A DNA stretch of 64,000 bases. Origin: Methylocapsa aurea. GTDB taxonomy: Bacteria > Pseudomonadota > Alphaproteobacteria > Rhizobiales > Beijerinckiaceae. The notes beneath the pieces were generated by a model. The model did no database searches, was not told where the DNA came from, and worked only from the letters and a program-made list of their open reading frames with translations. Shown one piece after another: positions 25,534 through 34,121 of the stretch (position 1 is the first letter of the stretch; each line of letters opens with the position of its first letter). The stretch spans positions 99,026 through 163,025 of the forward strand of contig NZ_JQKO01000011.1 of assembly GCF_000746085.1 (NCBI RefSeq), in the 5' to 3' direction. Position numbers and translations under genes: made by a program.

Positions 25534-27072
25534 CTATTTCGACCGGCCGCCAAGAAGGCCTCGCACGATAGCGTGCGCGATCTGGGTTCCAGCCGAACGC
25601 GCGGCGGACTGGACCGCCGAACGAACGATGAGTTCTCCGGTCGACATGCGTTGCCGCTTGCCCCCCGGAGAACTGCCGAAAAGTCCGCCGATGGCCCCGG
25701 CGAGCGAACCAAGAAATCCGCCCGCCGCGTGCTGTTCGGATGTGGCGTCTGGAGGAGTCGCGGCGGTTCGATCGAGCCGGTTGCCGTCCTCTTGCAAATC
25801 CTCGAAGGCCGACTTCCTGTCGATCGTCGCCTTATATTTGGCGGAAAATCCGCTTGCCCGCATCAGCGCCTGGCGTTCCTCGATGCTGATCGGCCCGACC
25901 CGCGCTGAAGGCGGCGCGATCAGCGCCCGCGCGACGATTTCAGGCGTCCCTTTGGCGTCAAGCATCGAGACCAGGGCTTCGCCAACGCCCAGCTGGGTAA
26001 TGACCGCAGCCGTCTCGAACGCAGGATTCTGACGGAATGTGTCGGCTGCGGCGCGAACCGCTTTCTGATCGCGCGGCGTGAAGGCGCGCAGCGCGTGCTG
26101 CACCCGATTGCCGAGTTGTCCTAGCACGGCGTCGGGCACGTCAAGCGGATTTTGCGTGACAAAAAAGACGCCGACGCCCTTCGAGCGGATCAGGCGGACG
26201 ACCTGCTCGACTGCGGTGAGGAGGCTCTTGGGAGCCTTGTTGAATAGCAGATGCGCCTCGTCGAAGAAGAAAACGAGTTTGGGCTTGTCGAGATCGCCGA
26301 CCTCGGGCAATTGCTCGAACAATTCCGATAGCATCCACAAGAGGAACGTCGCGTAGAGACGCGGCGAGCGCATCAATTTGTCGGCGCAAAGCAAGTTGAC
26401 GGCGCCGCGCCCATCGGGGCCGATGCGCAGGAAGTCGTTGATGTCGAGCGCCGGCTCGCCGAAAAACGCCGCCGCGCCCTGATTTTCGAGCACCAGCAAT
26501 TGGCGCTGGATCGCGCCAATCGTCGCCGGCGCGACATTGCCATAGGTCTTGGTCAGGGCCGATGCATTTTCGCCGAGGTGCTGCAGGATTGCGCGCAGAT
26601 CCTTGAGATCGAGAAGAAGAAGCCCGGCTTCGTCGGCGATCTTGAAGGCGATGTTGAGGACGCCTTCCTGAATCTCGTTGAGCTCGAGAAGGCTGGCGAG
26701 AAGCAAGGGCCCCATATCCGATATGGTCGCGCGGATCGGGCAGCCCTGCTGGCCGAAAAGATCCCAAAAGACGACCGGAAAATGGTCAGGCGCATAGGCG
26801 ATCCCGATATCCTCGGCCCGTTTGATGAAATGCGGCTTCGATTCGCCGGGCATCGCGATTCCGGCGAGGTCCCCTTTGACATCGGCGGCAAAAACCGCCG
26901 TCCCTGCGCGTGAAAACCCTTCTGCGAGAAGCTGCAGCGTCACGGTCTTGCCGGTTCCGGTCGCGCCGGCGATGAGGCCATGGCGGTTGCCGAGCGCCAG
27001 AAGGAGGTGCTCGTATCGATCGCCCTTGCCGACGAGAATGCGGCCAGGAGCCTGTGCGGGGTCATCGGCCAT
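25534..27072 (-). CDS. HerA-like ATPase, DUF853 (YjgR) family
   Basis: A 512-residue P-loop ATPase of the HerA/FtsK superfamily. The Walker A motif GATGTGKTVTLQ is near residue 35, Walker B is KLVFFFDEAHLLF, and RSKGVGVFFVTQNPLDVP is the sensor region. The final 90 residues are Gly/Ser/Ala-rich (GGFLGSLAGAIGGLFG). These proteins are widespread but their role is not settled. The ATG at 27072 has AAGGA 8 bases upstream. It is divergent from the DUF2267-like gene, and both are bracketed by family B repeats. Confidence 0.88.
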   Translation of the reverse strand: MADDPAQAPGRILVGKGDRYEHLLLALGNRHGLIAGATGTGKTVTLQLLAEGFSRAGTAVFAADVKGDLAGIAMPGESKPHFIKRAEDIGIAYAPDHFPVVFWDLFGQQGCPIRATISDMGPLLLASLLELNEIQEGVLNIAFKIADEAGLLLLDLKDLRAILQHLGENASALTKTYGNVAPATIGAIQRQLLVLENQGAAAFFGEPALDINDFLRIGPDGRGAVNLLCADKLMRSPRLYATFLLWMLSELFEQLPEVGDLDKPKLVFFFDEAHLLFNKAPKSLLTAVEQVVRLIRSKGVGVFFVTQNPLDVPDAVLGQLGNRVQHALRAFTPRDQKAVRAAADTFRQNPAFETAAVITQLGVGEALVSMLDAKGTPEIVARALIAPPSARVGPISIEERQALMRASGFSAKYKATIDRKSAFEDLQEDGNRLDRTAATPPDATSEQHAAGGFLGSLAGAIGGLFGSSPGGKRQRMSTGELIVRSAVQSAARSAGTQIAHAIVRGLLGGRSK

Positions 27073-27291
27073 CCGGCTTTCCTTAGCTCTTGGGAACCAC
27101 AAAAGGACAAAAGCCATTATGGGACGACGTGCGATCGCCTCGCCAGCAGATTTTTCGCAACGGAGCGCGCCTTGATTTTCTCCCAGCCAAGGTGGCAAGT
27201 GCGGGAGTCGCTGGGGCGTTTCAAGGCGAAGCGGACTCCGATGCGGGTGAACGGCGATAGGACGAAGACGCGGAGCATGAAAGAGGCTCAA

Positions 27292-27669
27292 ATGGATGAA
27301 TTGATTGCGCGCATCGCTGCCGCCTCGGGCAGCGAGCCGGAGGTCGCCAGAAAGGCGGTCGGGGTCATTCTTGACTTTCTTCGCAAGGAAGGGCCGCAAG
27401 CCGAGGTCGACGAATTATTTGCAAGCGTTCCCGGTGCGGCGGAGGCGGCGGCGACCGCTGCGGACAGCAGCGGCGCGCTGAGCGGCCTCGCCGGCATGAT
27501 GGGAGGCGGCCTCATGGGACTCGCCGCTCGGCTTACCGCGCTTGGCCTCGGCATGGGCCAGATGCAGGCGACTGGCAAAGAGGTCTTCGCCTTTGTTCGC
27601 GAAAAGGCTGGCGACGAGCGCGTTGGCCAAGTCGCCGCGGCGATTCCTGGCCTTAGCCAGTTTCTTTAA
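27292..27669 (+). CDS. DUF2267-like small protein
   Basis: A 125-residue protein starting MDELIARIAAASGSEPEVARKA, a helical domain related to DUF2267/DUF2780. A Gly/Met-rich hydrophobic middle (GLAGMMGGGLMGLAARL) follows, then a second helical part (FVREKAGDERVGQVAAAIPGL). Its function is unknown. GAGG lies 5 bases before ATG 27292; ATG 27277 in the same frame is an alternative. It is divergent from the HerA-like gene, and a family B repeat begins a few bases after its stop. Confidence 0.78.
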   Translation: MDELIARIAAASGSEPEVARKAVGVILDFLRKEGPQAEVDELFASVPGAAEAAATAADSSGALSGLAGMMGGGLMGLAARLTALGLGMGQMQATGKEVFAFVREKAGDERVGQVAAAIPGLSQFL

Positions 27670-27673
27670 AGTC

Positions 27674-27906
27674 TACAGCATCTTCGCGCGAAGTGGAAAC
27701 CGGTTCGCGTTAAGAAAATGCGATAAAACAAGGACCTAGAGCATGATGCCGAAAAGTGGAAACCGGTTTTCGGACGACATCATGCTCTAACTCTTTGAGA
27801 AGAGGCGGATTCAGACTTTGGACGAGATCGCCTTGCGATTCCGTCCAAAATCATCCGGCTCTAGCGCTGCTTTCTGATTCCGCCGAAGCCGAAGGCGCTC
27901 TAGGGC
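27674..27906 (+). repeat. Composite interspersed repeat family B, copy 2
   Basis: The modules are those of copy 1 but in a different order: the ATTTTC-like module first (CAGCATCTTCGCGCGAAGTG), then the TAGAGCATGATGCCG module at 27737-27790, then CTCTTTGAGAAG to TCATCCGGCTCTA, then a GCTTTCTGATTCCGCC tail ending GGCGCTCTA. The shared modules are in the same orientation as copy 1. Confidence 0.88.
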
Positions 27907-28366
27907 CATTTTGAGCGGGATCGAACTGCCGGCTGTCCGTCTGTTTTGGCGTAGGATTTTTCGCAAGAGGGCTGCAACTTCTCTTCCCGATTGATGCATT
28001 TGGAGGTGCGAGGCCCGAAAGAGTCGCGTCGTCGTCCCGGCCCATTCGCAACCAAGGGCGGCGCCTATGTGTTTCATAGGCGCCGCCGTTCAGGAAGGTG
28101 CGATTGATCACATTCGAAAGGCGCCGAACGTGCAATCTATCATGCGATCTGTGAGCGCTTCGTGGACCAAAGTTCGCAATCCGCCCGCGTCACGGACGGA
28201 GATTTGGCTGCCGGTTGCGCGTTGGGGAAATCCTTGATGCTTTTGTTGGGATTTTTCATTGGGTTCTGAAACTTTATCAAGGCGCGCGCGGTAGATTTTG
28301 ATGTCTGCGGACGAATTGGGCCTGGCCCTCTGTCGGCGGCAAAATGGATGTTTGGAGGCGAGGCCA
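27907..28366. other. Intergenic region with an isolated strong hairpin
   Basis: No protein gene is convincing on either strand. The notable element is the 13-bp stem at 28057-28087. The region next to the following small gene has an AT-rich part around 28235-28300 that could be its promoter. Confidence 0.5.
28057..28087. terminator. Strong isolated hairpin (13-bp perfect stem)
   Basis: GGCGGCGCCTATG and CATAGGCGCCGCC form a perfect 13-bp stem with a TGTTT loop. The nearest genes end 388 bases to the left and start 280 bases to the right. It looks like a transcript end or a structured RNA element without an annotated gene. Confidence 0.5.
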
Positions 28367-28588
28367 ATGGGCGAACTCATAGCTTTCAAAGTAGCGAAAG
28401 GCGCCCCGCGCCCGAGTCCGGGGCCGATCCAGCCCGCGACAATCCTCTTTTTCAACGGCGTCTGGCGCGAACGCGCGATTGATCCCAGCAAGGCATCGAA
28501 ACGCGCGGGCAGGACGGCGGACAAAGCCTCCGGCAAGAGCCCAGGCAAGTCGCGCTCTGGCCGCGCCAAGGATACGATTTCCAAGTAG
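28367..28588 (+). CDS. Small conserved basic protein
   Basis: A 73-residue protein starting MGELIAFKVAKGAPRPSPGP. The pattern MGELIAFK ... ATILFFNGVWRER resembles a short protein family common in Rhizobiales, of unknown function. The C-terminal half is Lys/Ser/Arg-rich and probably disordered, which could bind nucleic acid. GGAGGCGAGG precedes the ATG, so translation is likely. It stands alone on the plus strand. Confidence 0.65.
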   Translation: MGELIAFKVAKGAPRPSPGPIQPATILFFNGVWRERAIDPSKASKRAGRTADKASGKSPGKSRSGRAKDTISK

Positions 28589-28711
28589 ATTTGAGCGAGG
28601 CGCGAAAGTAAACGACAATCGCATCGCCGTGATGCGATCATGCTCCTGCCCGGAGGCCGCGCCCGGCCGGGGCCGACGCTTTCGAGCGTCCTGAGATGCG
28701 ACCGAGGAGCG

Positions 28712-29296
28712 CTACTCCTGGGGCGCTTCCTCCGCCTCGCAAGAAATGGCTTTGATCCGCTCCTCGGCCTCCGCCCTTTCGCTTGGGAGGGAAGCCAATG
28801 CGCTGATAAAGATAATTCCTTGGCGGGTTGGGGAGAGAAGCCGCAATTCCTGGGGCGGCTCGTCTTCATCGTCGGCTTCAGCCTCGAGCGTTTCGAGTTG
28901 CTCCGGACTGAGAAGCAGAACGTCGATCTTGCCATGTTGGGCCCCCCGGTCTGTCATCGAATAGAAGACCTGGCCCGCAGGCGTGCGAAACGAAAGCGTG
29001 AGCAGCCGGTCGGCGTCGACGTCGCCATGGAGACGCAGGGCGCGTTGAGAAAGATCGAACAGGCAGACGCCCTGCGCCAAGGCGGGATCCTCGAAGGGCA
29101 TGTTTTGCGCGCCCGGGCGCGGGCTTGGCAGCAGGGTCAGGCTGGCCGGCTTCGCCAGCTTCGAAAGCCGCCCGAACGCATCATTCGCTTCGAGGCCGGG
29201 CAGGGTGAAAATCGCGACCAGATGGACGATTCCCGCCACGAAAACAACGCCAAGCAGCCAGAGCAGGCCGGCGAGGAAGCGATCGAGCCAGCTCAT
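28712..29296 (-). CDS. DUF1254-domain membrane protein
   Basis: A 194-residue protein with one N-terminal transmembrane helix (FLAGLLWLLGVVFVAGIVHLV) and a periplasmic DUF1254-type domain (ANDAFGRLSKLA, then YSMTDRGAQHGKIDVLLLSPEQ). The start ATG overlaps the stop of the DUF1214 gene as ATGA at 29293-29296, so the two are translationally coupled. Elsewhere DUF1254 and DUF1214 are often fused in one polypeptide; here they are split into a membrane-anchored pair. The C-terminus is acidic. Confidence 0.82.
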   Translation of the reverse strand: MSWLDRFLAGLLWLLGVVFVAGIVHLVAIFTLPGLEANDAFGRLSKLAKPASLTLLPSPRPGAQNMPFEDPALAQGVCLFDLSQRALRLHGDVDADRLLTLSFRTPAGQVFYSMTDRGAQHGKIDVLLLSPEQLETLEAEADDEDEPPQELRLLSPTRQGIIFISALASLPSERAEAEERIKAISCEAEEAPQE

Positions 29297-29883
29297 CGGC
29301 AAGCGCCTTTGACGAGTCTTGGGAGGTTCGTCGCGTCGAGCGCAACCGTGGCCGCGCTGAGTTCGGTGTCGTAGAGACGTAGGACAAGGATGAATTTGCC
29401 GTCCTCGCCGATCGGCAGCCAATTGCCCGGTCGCGCATGGCGCGAGAGCGCGATCTCGAATCCGCCATCCGACCCGCGCAGGATCTGGCTCGACGTAAAG
29501 CCGTGCCGTTGCGCCGCGTTGGCGACGAGAAAACCCGCCGGGGACAGCAAAGTCAGGGTCCAGTAACGGGCCTTCGGCGGCTGGCCGGTCAGCGTGTAGT
29601 CACAGTCCGGGTCGAGCGCCGCGCCGGTGCTGTCGCGGCGGGCGACGAAGCTTAGTCCTTCCGATGCGCCCAAGGCCATTTCGCCCGAATGCGCGAGCAT
29701 GGCGCGCGCGTAAGGGTCGACGTCGCCGGCGCCAATCTTTGGATAGGCCACCCAAGGACCCGCCTTGACGGCGCTAAAGCCGGTTCCGCGCTGGATCGTC
29801 ACGAAGGTCAAGGCCAGTCCAAGAACGGAGCCTATGGCGCCGACTAGAAGGAATTTGAAGAAAGTCGCCACGCTCGCTCGCAA
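29293..29883 (-). CDS. DUF1214-domain membrane protein
   Basis: A 196-residue protein with an N-terminal transmembrane helix (FFKFLLVGAIGSVLGLALTFV) followed by a DUF1214-type domain: PDCDYTLTGQPPKARYWTLTLLSPAGF and PGNWLPIGEDGKFILVLRLYDTE are the family segments. It begins at TTG 29883, or at GTG 29871. It follows the penicillin-binding protein gene by 61 bases on the same strand and overlaps the DUF1254 gene by four bases, giving a three-gene envelope unit. Function unknown. Confidence 0.82.
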   Translation of the reverse strand: MRASVATFFKFLLVGAIGSVLGLALTFVTIQRGTGFSAVKAGPWVAYPKIGAGDVDPYARAMLAHSGEMALGASEGLSFVARRDSTGAALDPDCDYTLTGQPPKARYWTLTLLSPAGFLVANAAQRHGFTSSQILRGSDGGFEIALSRHARPGNWLPIGEDGKFILVLRLYDTELSAATVALDATNLPRLVKGACR

Positions 29884-29944
29884 TTTGCTTCAGGGGCGCC
29901 GCATAGCGTCCATGATTGCTCACGGACAGCGGCAACGGCAAAGC

Positions 29945-32173
29945 TCAGCCCCCACCGCCCGCGCCTTTGCCCCGCCCGACAGCGTTGTCGCGGCCCTTGG
30001 CGCCTTCGTCAATGGGACGCGATACGAGGCCGGCCTCCTGGCGTTGTTTTTCGCTGGCTTTCATCGCGGCTTCGATCCCGCCTAGGACTTCGACCGCGCG
30101 CACGGATAATGTGGCGGGGCGCCGATGCGCGCCGTCCGTGGCGGCGCTGGATCCGGCCGCCAAAGGTTCAGCGGCCGCGGCGACCGGGGTCGGCCGGCCG
30201 GGCAAAGGCTTCAGTTCGATGCCCTGATGGGCATAGGCCATGACTTCGTGCCAGGTCGCTGCGGGGAGGCTGCCGCCGGTCATGTTTTTCATCGAGGTGT
30301 CGTCGTCATTGCCGAACCAGATCGCCCCAACATAGTTTCCCGTGAAGCCGATGAACCAGGCGTCCTTGTAGCCATTCGTCGTCCCCGTCTTCCCGGCGAC
30401 GTCGATATTGTCGAGTTGGGCCTTTCGAGCGGTGCCGGCGAGGACCACCTGCATCAGCATCGAGTCCATCGTGGCGATCGTGTCGGCCTCGATGATCCGG
30501 CGCGGCGGCGGGGCGTCGCGATCATGCCGGTAGATCACCTCGCCGCGGCTGTTGGCGATCTCGACCGCCGAATAAGGCGGCGCGCGCAGGCCGCCATTGG
30601 CGAAGGTGCAATAGGCCGAAGCCATATCTACCACGGTGACTTCGGCGGCGCCGATCGGCAAGGAGACCGTATCGACCAAAGGCGTCGTCAGCCCCATCCG
30701 CCGCGCCGTGTCGATGATCTTGGCGCGGCCCGCTTTCGGACTGCCGTCGCCTATCGCGATCGACAATCGGACCGCGACAGTGTTCAGCGACCGGGCCAAG
30801 GCGTTGACCAGCGGCAGGGAGCCGGCATAGGAGCCGCCGTAATTATGCGGGCACCAATTGCCGATGCAGATCGGCGCATCGACGACGATGGTCGTGGGCT
30901 TGAACTTGCCGGTCATCAGCGCGGTCAGATAGACGAAAGGCTTGAACGATGAGCCCGGCTGGCGCAGGGCGTCGGTGGCGCGGTTGAACTGGCTCGCGCC
31001 ATAGTCGCGGCCGCCAACCATCGCCCGCAGCGCGCCGAGCGGTTCGACGACCACCATAGCGCTTTGGCTCGCGTGATAGCCCTTCCCATATTGGCGCAAT
31101 TGATCCTCGATGGTCGCGTCGGCGTGCTTTTGCAGGCCGGCGTCGAGGGCGGTGCGCACCGTGAGCACGCGATCGTCGCCGAGCTTCTTCGCCTCGGCGA
31201 GTTTTTTCACTTCATCATAGGCGTAATCAAGATACCAATCGGGACTGGCGTCGCGGTTGCGATCGACCGCCGTCGCCGGATTGCGGAGCGCGGCGTAGAT
31301 CTGCCCCTCGGTCAGGTAGCCGGCGTCGACCATATTGTTCAAGACGTCGTTGGCCCTGGCTCTGGCGGCGGGCAGATTGACATGCGGCGCATATTTCGTC
31401 GGGGCCTTGAAGAGTCCGGCCATCATGGCGGCCTCGGCGAGCGAGAGGTCGCGCACCGACTTGCCGAAGTAGAATTCGGCGGCGGCTTGCACGCCGAAGG
31501 CGCCGCCGCCGAGATAGGCGCGATCGAGATAAAGCCGCAAGATCTCGCGCTTGGGTAGGCGGAATTCCAGCCAGACCGCGAGATAGGCCTCCTTGATTTT
31601 CCGCTCCAAGGTCCGCTTGTTCGACAGAAACAGGTTTTTCGCCAATTGCTGGGTGATCGAGGAGCCGCCCTGGACGACGGTGTTCGCCCGCGCATTGACG
31701 GTCAGGGCGCGCATCGTGCCGATCACGTCAATGCCGAAATGTTCGAAGAAACGCCGATCCTCCGTCGCTAGGACCGCCTGGATCAGATGTTCGGGCAATT
31801 GATCGAAGGAGACTGAATCGTCGTGCTTGATGCCGCGCTGCCCAACCTCCTGGCCATAGCGGTCGAGAAAGGTCACCGAGAGGTCCTGCTGCTTCAGCCA
31901 ATCGTCCGAGGTTTCCAGGAAGGCGGGACCCGCCAGGACGAGGGCGACGAGGCCGACGCCGATCCCGATCGTCATTGTTTCGCAGGCGAGTTCATTGAGG
32001 ACGCGCCGCCAGCCAGCGATATGGAACCGGTCCATGAAGGCGGAAAAGGCGGCGTAGTTTTCGCGCGCGCTTTGTCCGCTGGCGTAGAGCTGCGAATCGA
32101 CATAGGCGTCGAAGGCGAGCAGCCCCCGCGCGATTTTCCGGCCAAGACGCGACGATCGCAGACCATCGAACAA
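29945..32173 (-). CDS. Class A penicillin-binding protein (PBP1A-type)
   Basis: A 742-residue bifunctional cell-wall synthase. A transmembrane helix near residues 68-90 precedes a GT51 transglycosylase domain (catalytic Glu in ATEDRRFFEHFGID, then QGGSSITQQLAKNLF). The transpeptidase domain has SSFK (Ser nucleophile), SLN and KTGT motifs. The tail is Ala/Gly-rich. No ATG fits; TTG at 32173 has GGGAG 10 bases upstream. It heads an apparent unit with the DUF1214 and DUF1254 genes. The unusually long N-terminal cytoplasmic region (about 65 residues) may bind a partner. Confidence 0.93.
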   Translation of the reverse strand: MFDGLRSSRLGRKIARGLLAFDAYVDSQLYASGQSARENYAAFSAFMDRFHIAGWRRVLNELACETMTIGIGVGLVALVLAGPAFLETSDDWLKQQDLSVTFLDRYGQEVGQRGIKHDDSVSFDQLPEHLIQAVLATEDRRFFEHFGIDVIGTMRALTVNARANTVVQGGSSITQQLAKNLFLSNKRTLERKIKEAYLAVWLEFRLPKREILRLYLDRAYLGGGAFGVQAAAEFYFGKSVRDLSLAEAAMMAGLFKAPTKYAPHVNLPAARARANDVLNNMVDAGYLTEGQIYAALRNPATAVDRNRDASPDWYLDYAYDEVKKLAEAKKLGDDRVLTVRTALDAGLQKHADATIEDQLRQYGKGYHASQSAMVVVEPLGALRAMVGGRDYGASQFNRATDALRQPGSSFKPFVYLTALMTGKFKPTTIVVDAPICIGNWCPHNYGGSYAGSLPLVNALARSLNTVAVRLSIAIGDGSPKAGRAKIIDTARRMGLTTPLVDTVSLPIGAAEVTVVDMASAYCTFANGGLRAPPYSAVEIANSRGEVIYRHDRDAPPPRRIIEADTIATMDSMLMQVVLAGTARKAQLDNIDVAGKTGTTNGYKDAWFIGFTGNYVGAIWFGNDDDTSMKNMTGGSLPAATWHEVMAYAHQGIELKPLPGRPTPVAAAAEPLAAGSSAATDGAHRRPATLSVRAVEVLGGIEAAMKASEKQRQEAGLVSRPIDEGAKGRDNAVGRGKGAGGGG

Positions 32174-32534
32174 AGTTTGAGGCTCCCAAACTGACCGACG
32201 CGGGAGGTCGGAAGTGCTTCAGTATAGAACATTTTCAAGGTCAGGCGAACGGCGCGCTAACCCTTCGACTCTGAGCGGCTCCTTTTCGATCCCCTGAGTC
32301 CATCTGATCGGGAAGCGCTCCAGTGCGCCGATCCGTCCGGCTGTCTCGTCTAATCGATAAAAGCCCACTCCAGATCAATATGTTGAGCCAATCCCGCCGC
32401 GCAAGGCCGGGGCTTTTCGGAAACGGCCCCTGAAGCACCCGCCAGCCCGCCGCCAGCTTGATCGGGGAGAGTATGCGGAAGGCCTCGGAACGCCGGCGCG
32501 CCCCTCGAGCCTCGAATTTTGGAAAGGCTATTTC
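32174..32534. other. Divergent intergenic region with repeat remnant
   Basis: 361 bases between the PBP gene and the methyltransferase gene. It holds a degenerate family A repeat and presumably two divergent promoters. I see no gene. Confidence 0.5.
32222..32335 (+). repeat. Interspersed repeat family A, copy 5 (degenerate)
   Basis: The right half is clear: CTCCTTTTCGATCCCCTGAG and CCATCTGATCGGGAAGCGCTC match family A. The left half (TATAGAACATTTTCAAGG) is strongly altered and its hairpin is lost. Confidence 0.65.
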
Positions 32535-34121
32535 ATGACGGACTGGACCGCTGGCTACGTCACCGAAGTCGGCTGCGGCGCGGGCTATTTCCGCGCCCTT
32601 GCGCCGCAAAATCTGGCGCTGGCGGCTTTGGCCAAAGGCGTCGCCGCGCCGGGGCTCGATGGCGGTCCGCTTCGCGTGCTGGAGCTTGGATGCGGGCAGG
32701 GATTTTCGGCCAATGTCATCGCCGCCGCCAATCCGCATATTGAATATGCGGCAATCGATTTCAACCCGGGACATATCGCCAGCGCAAAAGCGTTGGCCCG
32801 CGCCGGCGGCGTCGACAATGTCCATTTCAGCGAAGCCTCGTTCGAGGAATTCGCCGCCGATCCCGGCGCCGGCGAATTCGACTTTATAACTCTGCACGGA
32901 ATCTACAGCTGGGTGTCGGCGGAGAGTCGGGCCCAGATTGTGCAGATCGCGCGCGAGAAGCTTCGTCCGGGCGGGATTTTATATCTTTCGTATAATTGTC
33001 ACCCTGGCTGGGCGCCGTCGATTCCAATCCAGCGCCTTTTCGCCGATATCGCGGCGGGGGCGCCGCAGGAGCCGATCGACGTTCGGATCGATCAATTCTT
33101 CAAAATATTCAAGCTTCTTGGCGATATGGGCGCGCGCTGCCTTAATGCGAATCCCGGCGTCATCGAGCGCTTCAGACAGATGGAGACTCTGCCGCGCAAT
33201 TATCTTGCGCATGAATTTCTTAACGCGAACTGGACGATTTTTCACTCCGCCGACGTCAGCCGGGAGCTTGCGCAAGCCAAGCTGCAGTTTGTCGGCTCAG
33301 CCCAAATCGCCGATCATCTTGATCCCTTGAACCTTACCGACCGGCAGCAGTACATCTTGAATCAGGTCAAGGACCCCATCCGCAAGGAATCGCTGCGGGA
33401 CCTCATCGTCAACCAGGATTTCAGGAGCGACATCTATATCAAGGGCGCCTTTCAGCCCGTCGAGAACGCCTGGGACCTCTGGCGGGATCTGCGCTTCGCG
33501 CTGACGGCCCGCGCCCAGGATATTCCGCTGACAGTCAAGGGAACGCTGGCGGAAGCCGCCCTCGCGCCGGAAACCTACGGGCCGCTCCTCGATCGCCTCG
33601 ACGCCGGCCCTGCGAGCGTGGGACAGCTCCTCGCCGAGCCGCGCATCGCAGCCATGGGCTGGGCCAATTTGCGCCAGCACCTTCTGGTTCTTGTCGCGCA
33701 GAAGACCTGTCAGATCGCTTTGCCCGCGCATGGAGAGAGGGAGCGGGAGAAGGCGACGGACGCGTTCAATCGCGCCGTCCTGCTCCGCGCGCGGCTGGGC
33801 GCGCATTTTGAATTCCTGGCTTCGCCGGTCACAGGAGCTGGGGTCGCGGTCGACCGGATCGGACAGCTCGCTTTGCTGGCGATGCGGGAGGGGATCGAGG
33901 ATCGGTTAAGTTTTGTCGAAGGCTTCCTGAAGGACGCGCCGGGGAGCGCTGGCGCGCCCGCCTGCGCGCCGGAGCGCGCGGCCATAGAGGCTCAGCTCGA
34001 AAGCTTCGATGCGAAAACGCTACCTGTCCTTCGGCGTTTGAAGATCGCCGAGACGTCGCGCCAAACTCAATATCCGCGCGCTGGATCGACAATATCTTCA
34101 ATCGGCTCGCGGCGCGCGTAG
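32535..34121 (+). CDS. SAM-dependent methyltransferase with regulatory domain
   Basis: A 528-residue protein. The N-terminal Rossmann methyltransferase domain has motif I VLELGCGQGFSANVIAA, acidic AIDFNPGH, and FDFITLHGIYSWVS. Residues about 215-300 match a methyltransferase regulatory domain, and a helical C-terminal region follows. The substrate is unknown. GGAAAGG lies 7 bases before the ATG. The last 18 codons overlap the 3' end of the convergent dehydrogenase gene; the C-terminal SRQTQYPRAGSTISSIG may therefore be under dual constraint or not be conserved. Confidence 0.82.
   Translation: MTDWTAGYVTEVGCGAGYFRALAPQNLALAALAKGVAAPGLDGGPLRVLELGCGQGFSANVIAAANPHIEYAAIDFNPGHIASAKALARAGGVDNVHFSEASFEEFAADPGAGEFDFITLHGIYSWVSAESRAQIVQIAREKLRPGGILYLSYNCHPGWAPSIPIQRLFADIAAGAPQEPIDVRIDQFFKIFKLLGDMGARCLNANPGVIERFRQMETLPRNYLAHEFLNANWTIFHSADVSRELAQAKLQFVGSAQIADHLDPLNLTDRQQYILNQVKDPIRKESLRDLIVNQDFRSDIYIKGAFQPVENAWDLWRDLRFALTARAQDIPLTVKGTLAEAALAPETYGPLLDRLDAGPASVGQLLAEPRIAAMGWANLRQHLLVLVAQKTCQIALPAHGEREREKATDAFNRAVLLRARLGAHFEFLASPVTGAGVAVDRIGQLALLAMREGIEDRLSFVEGFLKDAPGSAGAPACAPERAAIEAQLESFDAKTLPVLRRLKIAETSRQTQYPRAGSTISSIGSRRA

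Noticed and set aside
25302..27906. Composite transposon carrying the HerA-like gene
   Set aside because: No transposase, no terminal target duplication recognised, and the flanking composites have modules in different order.
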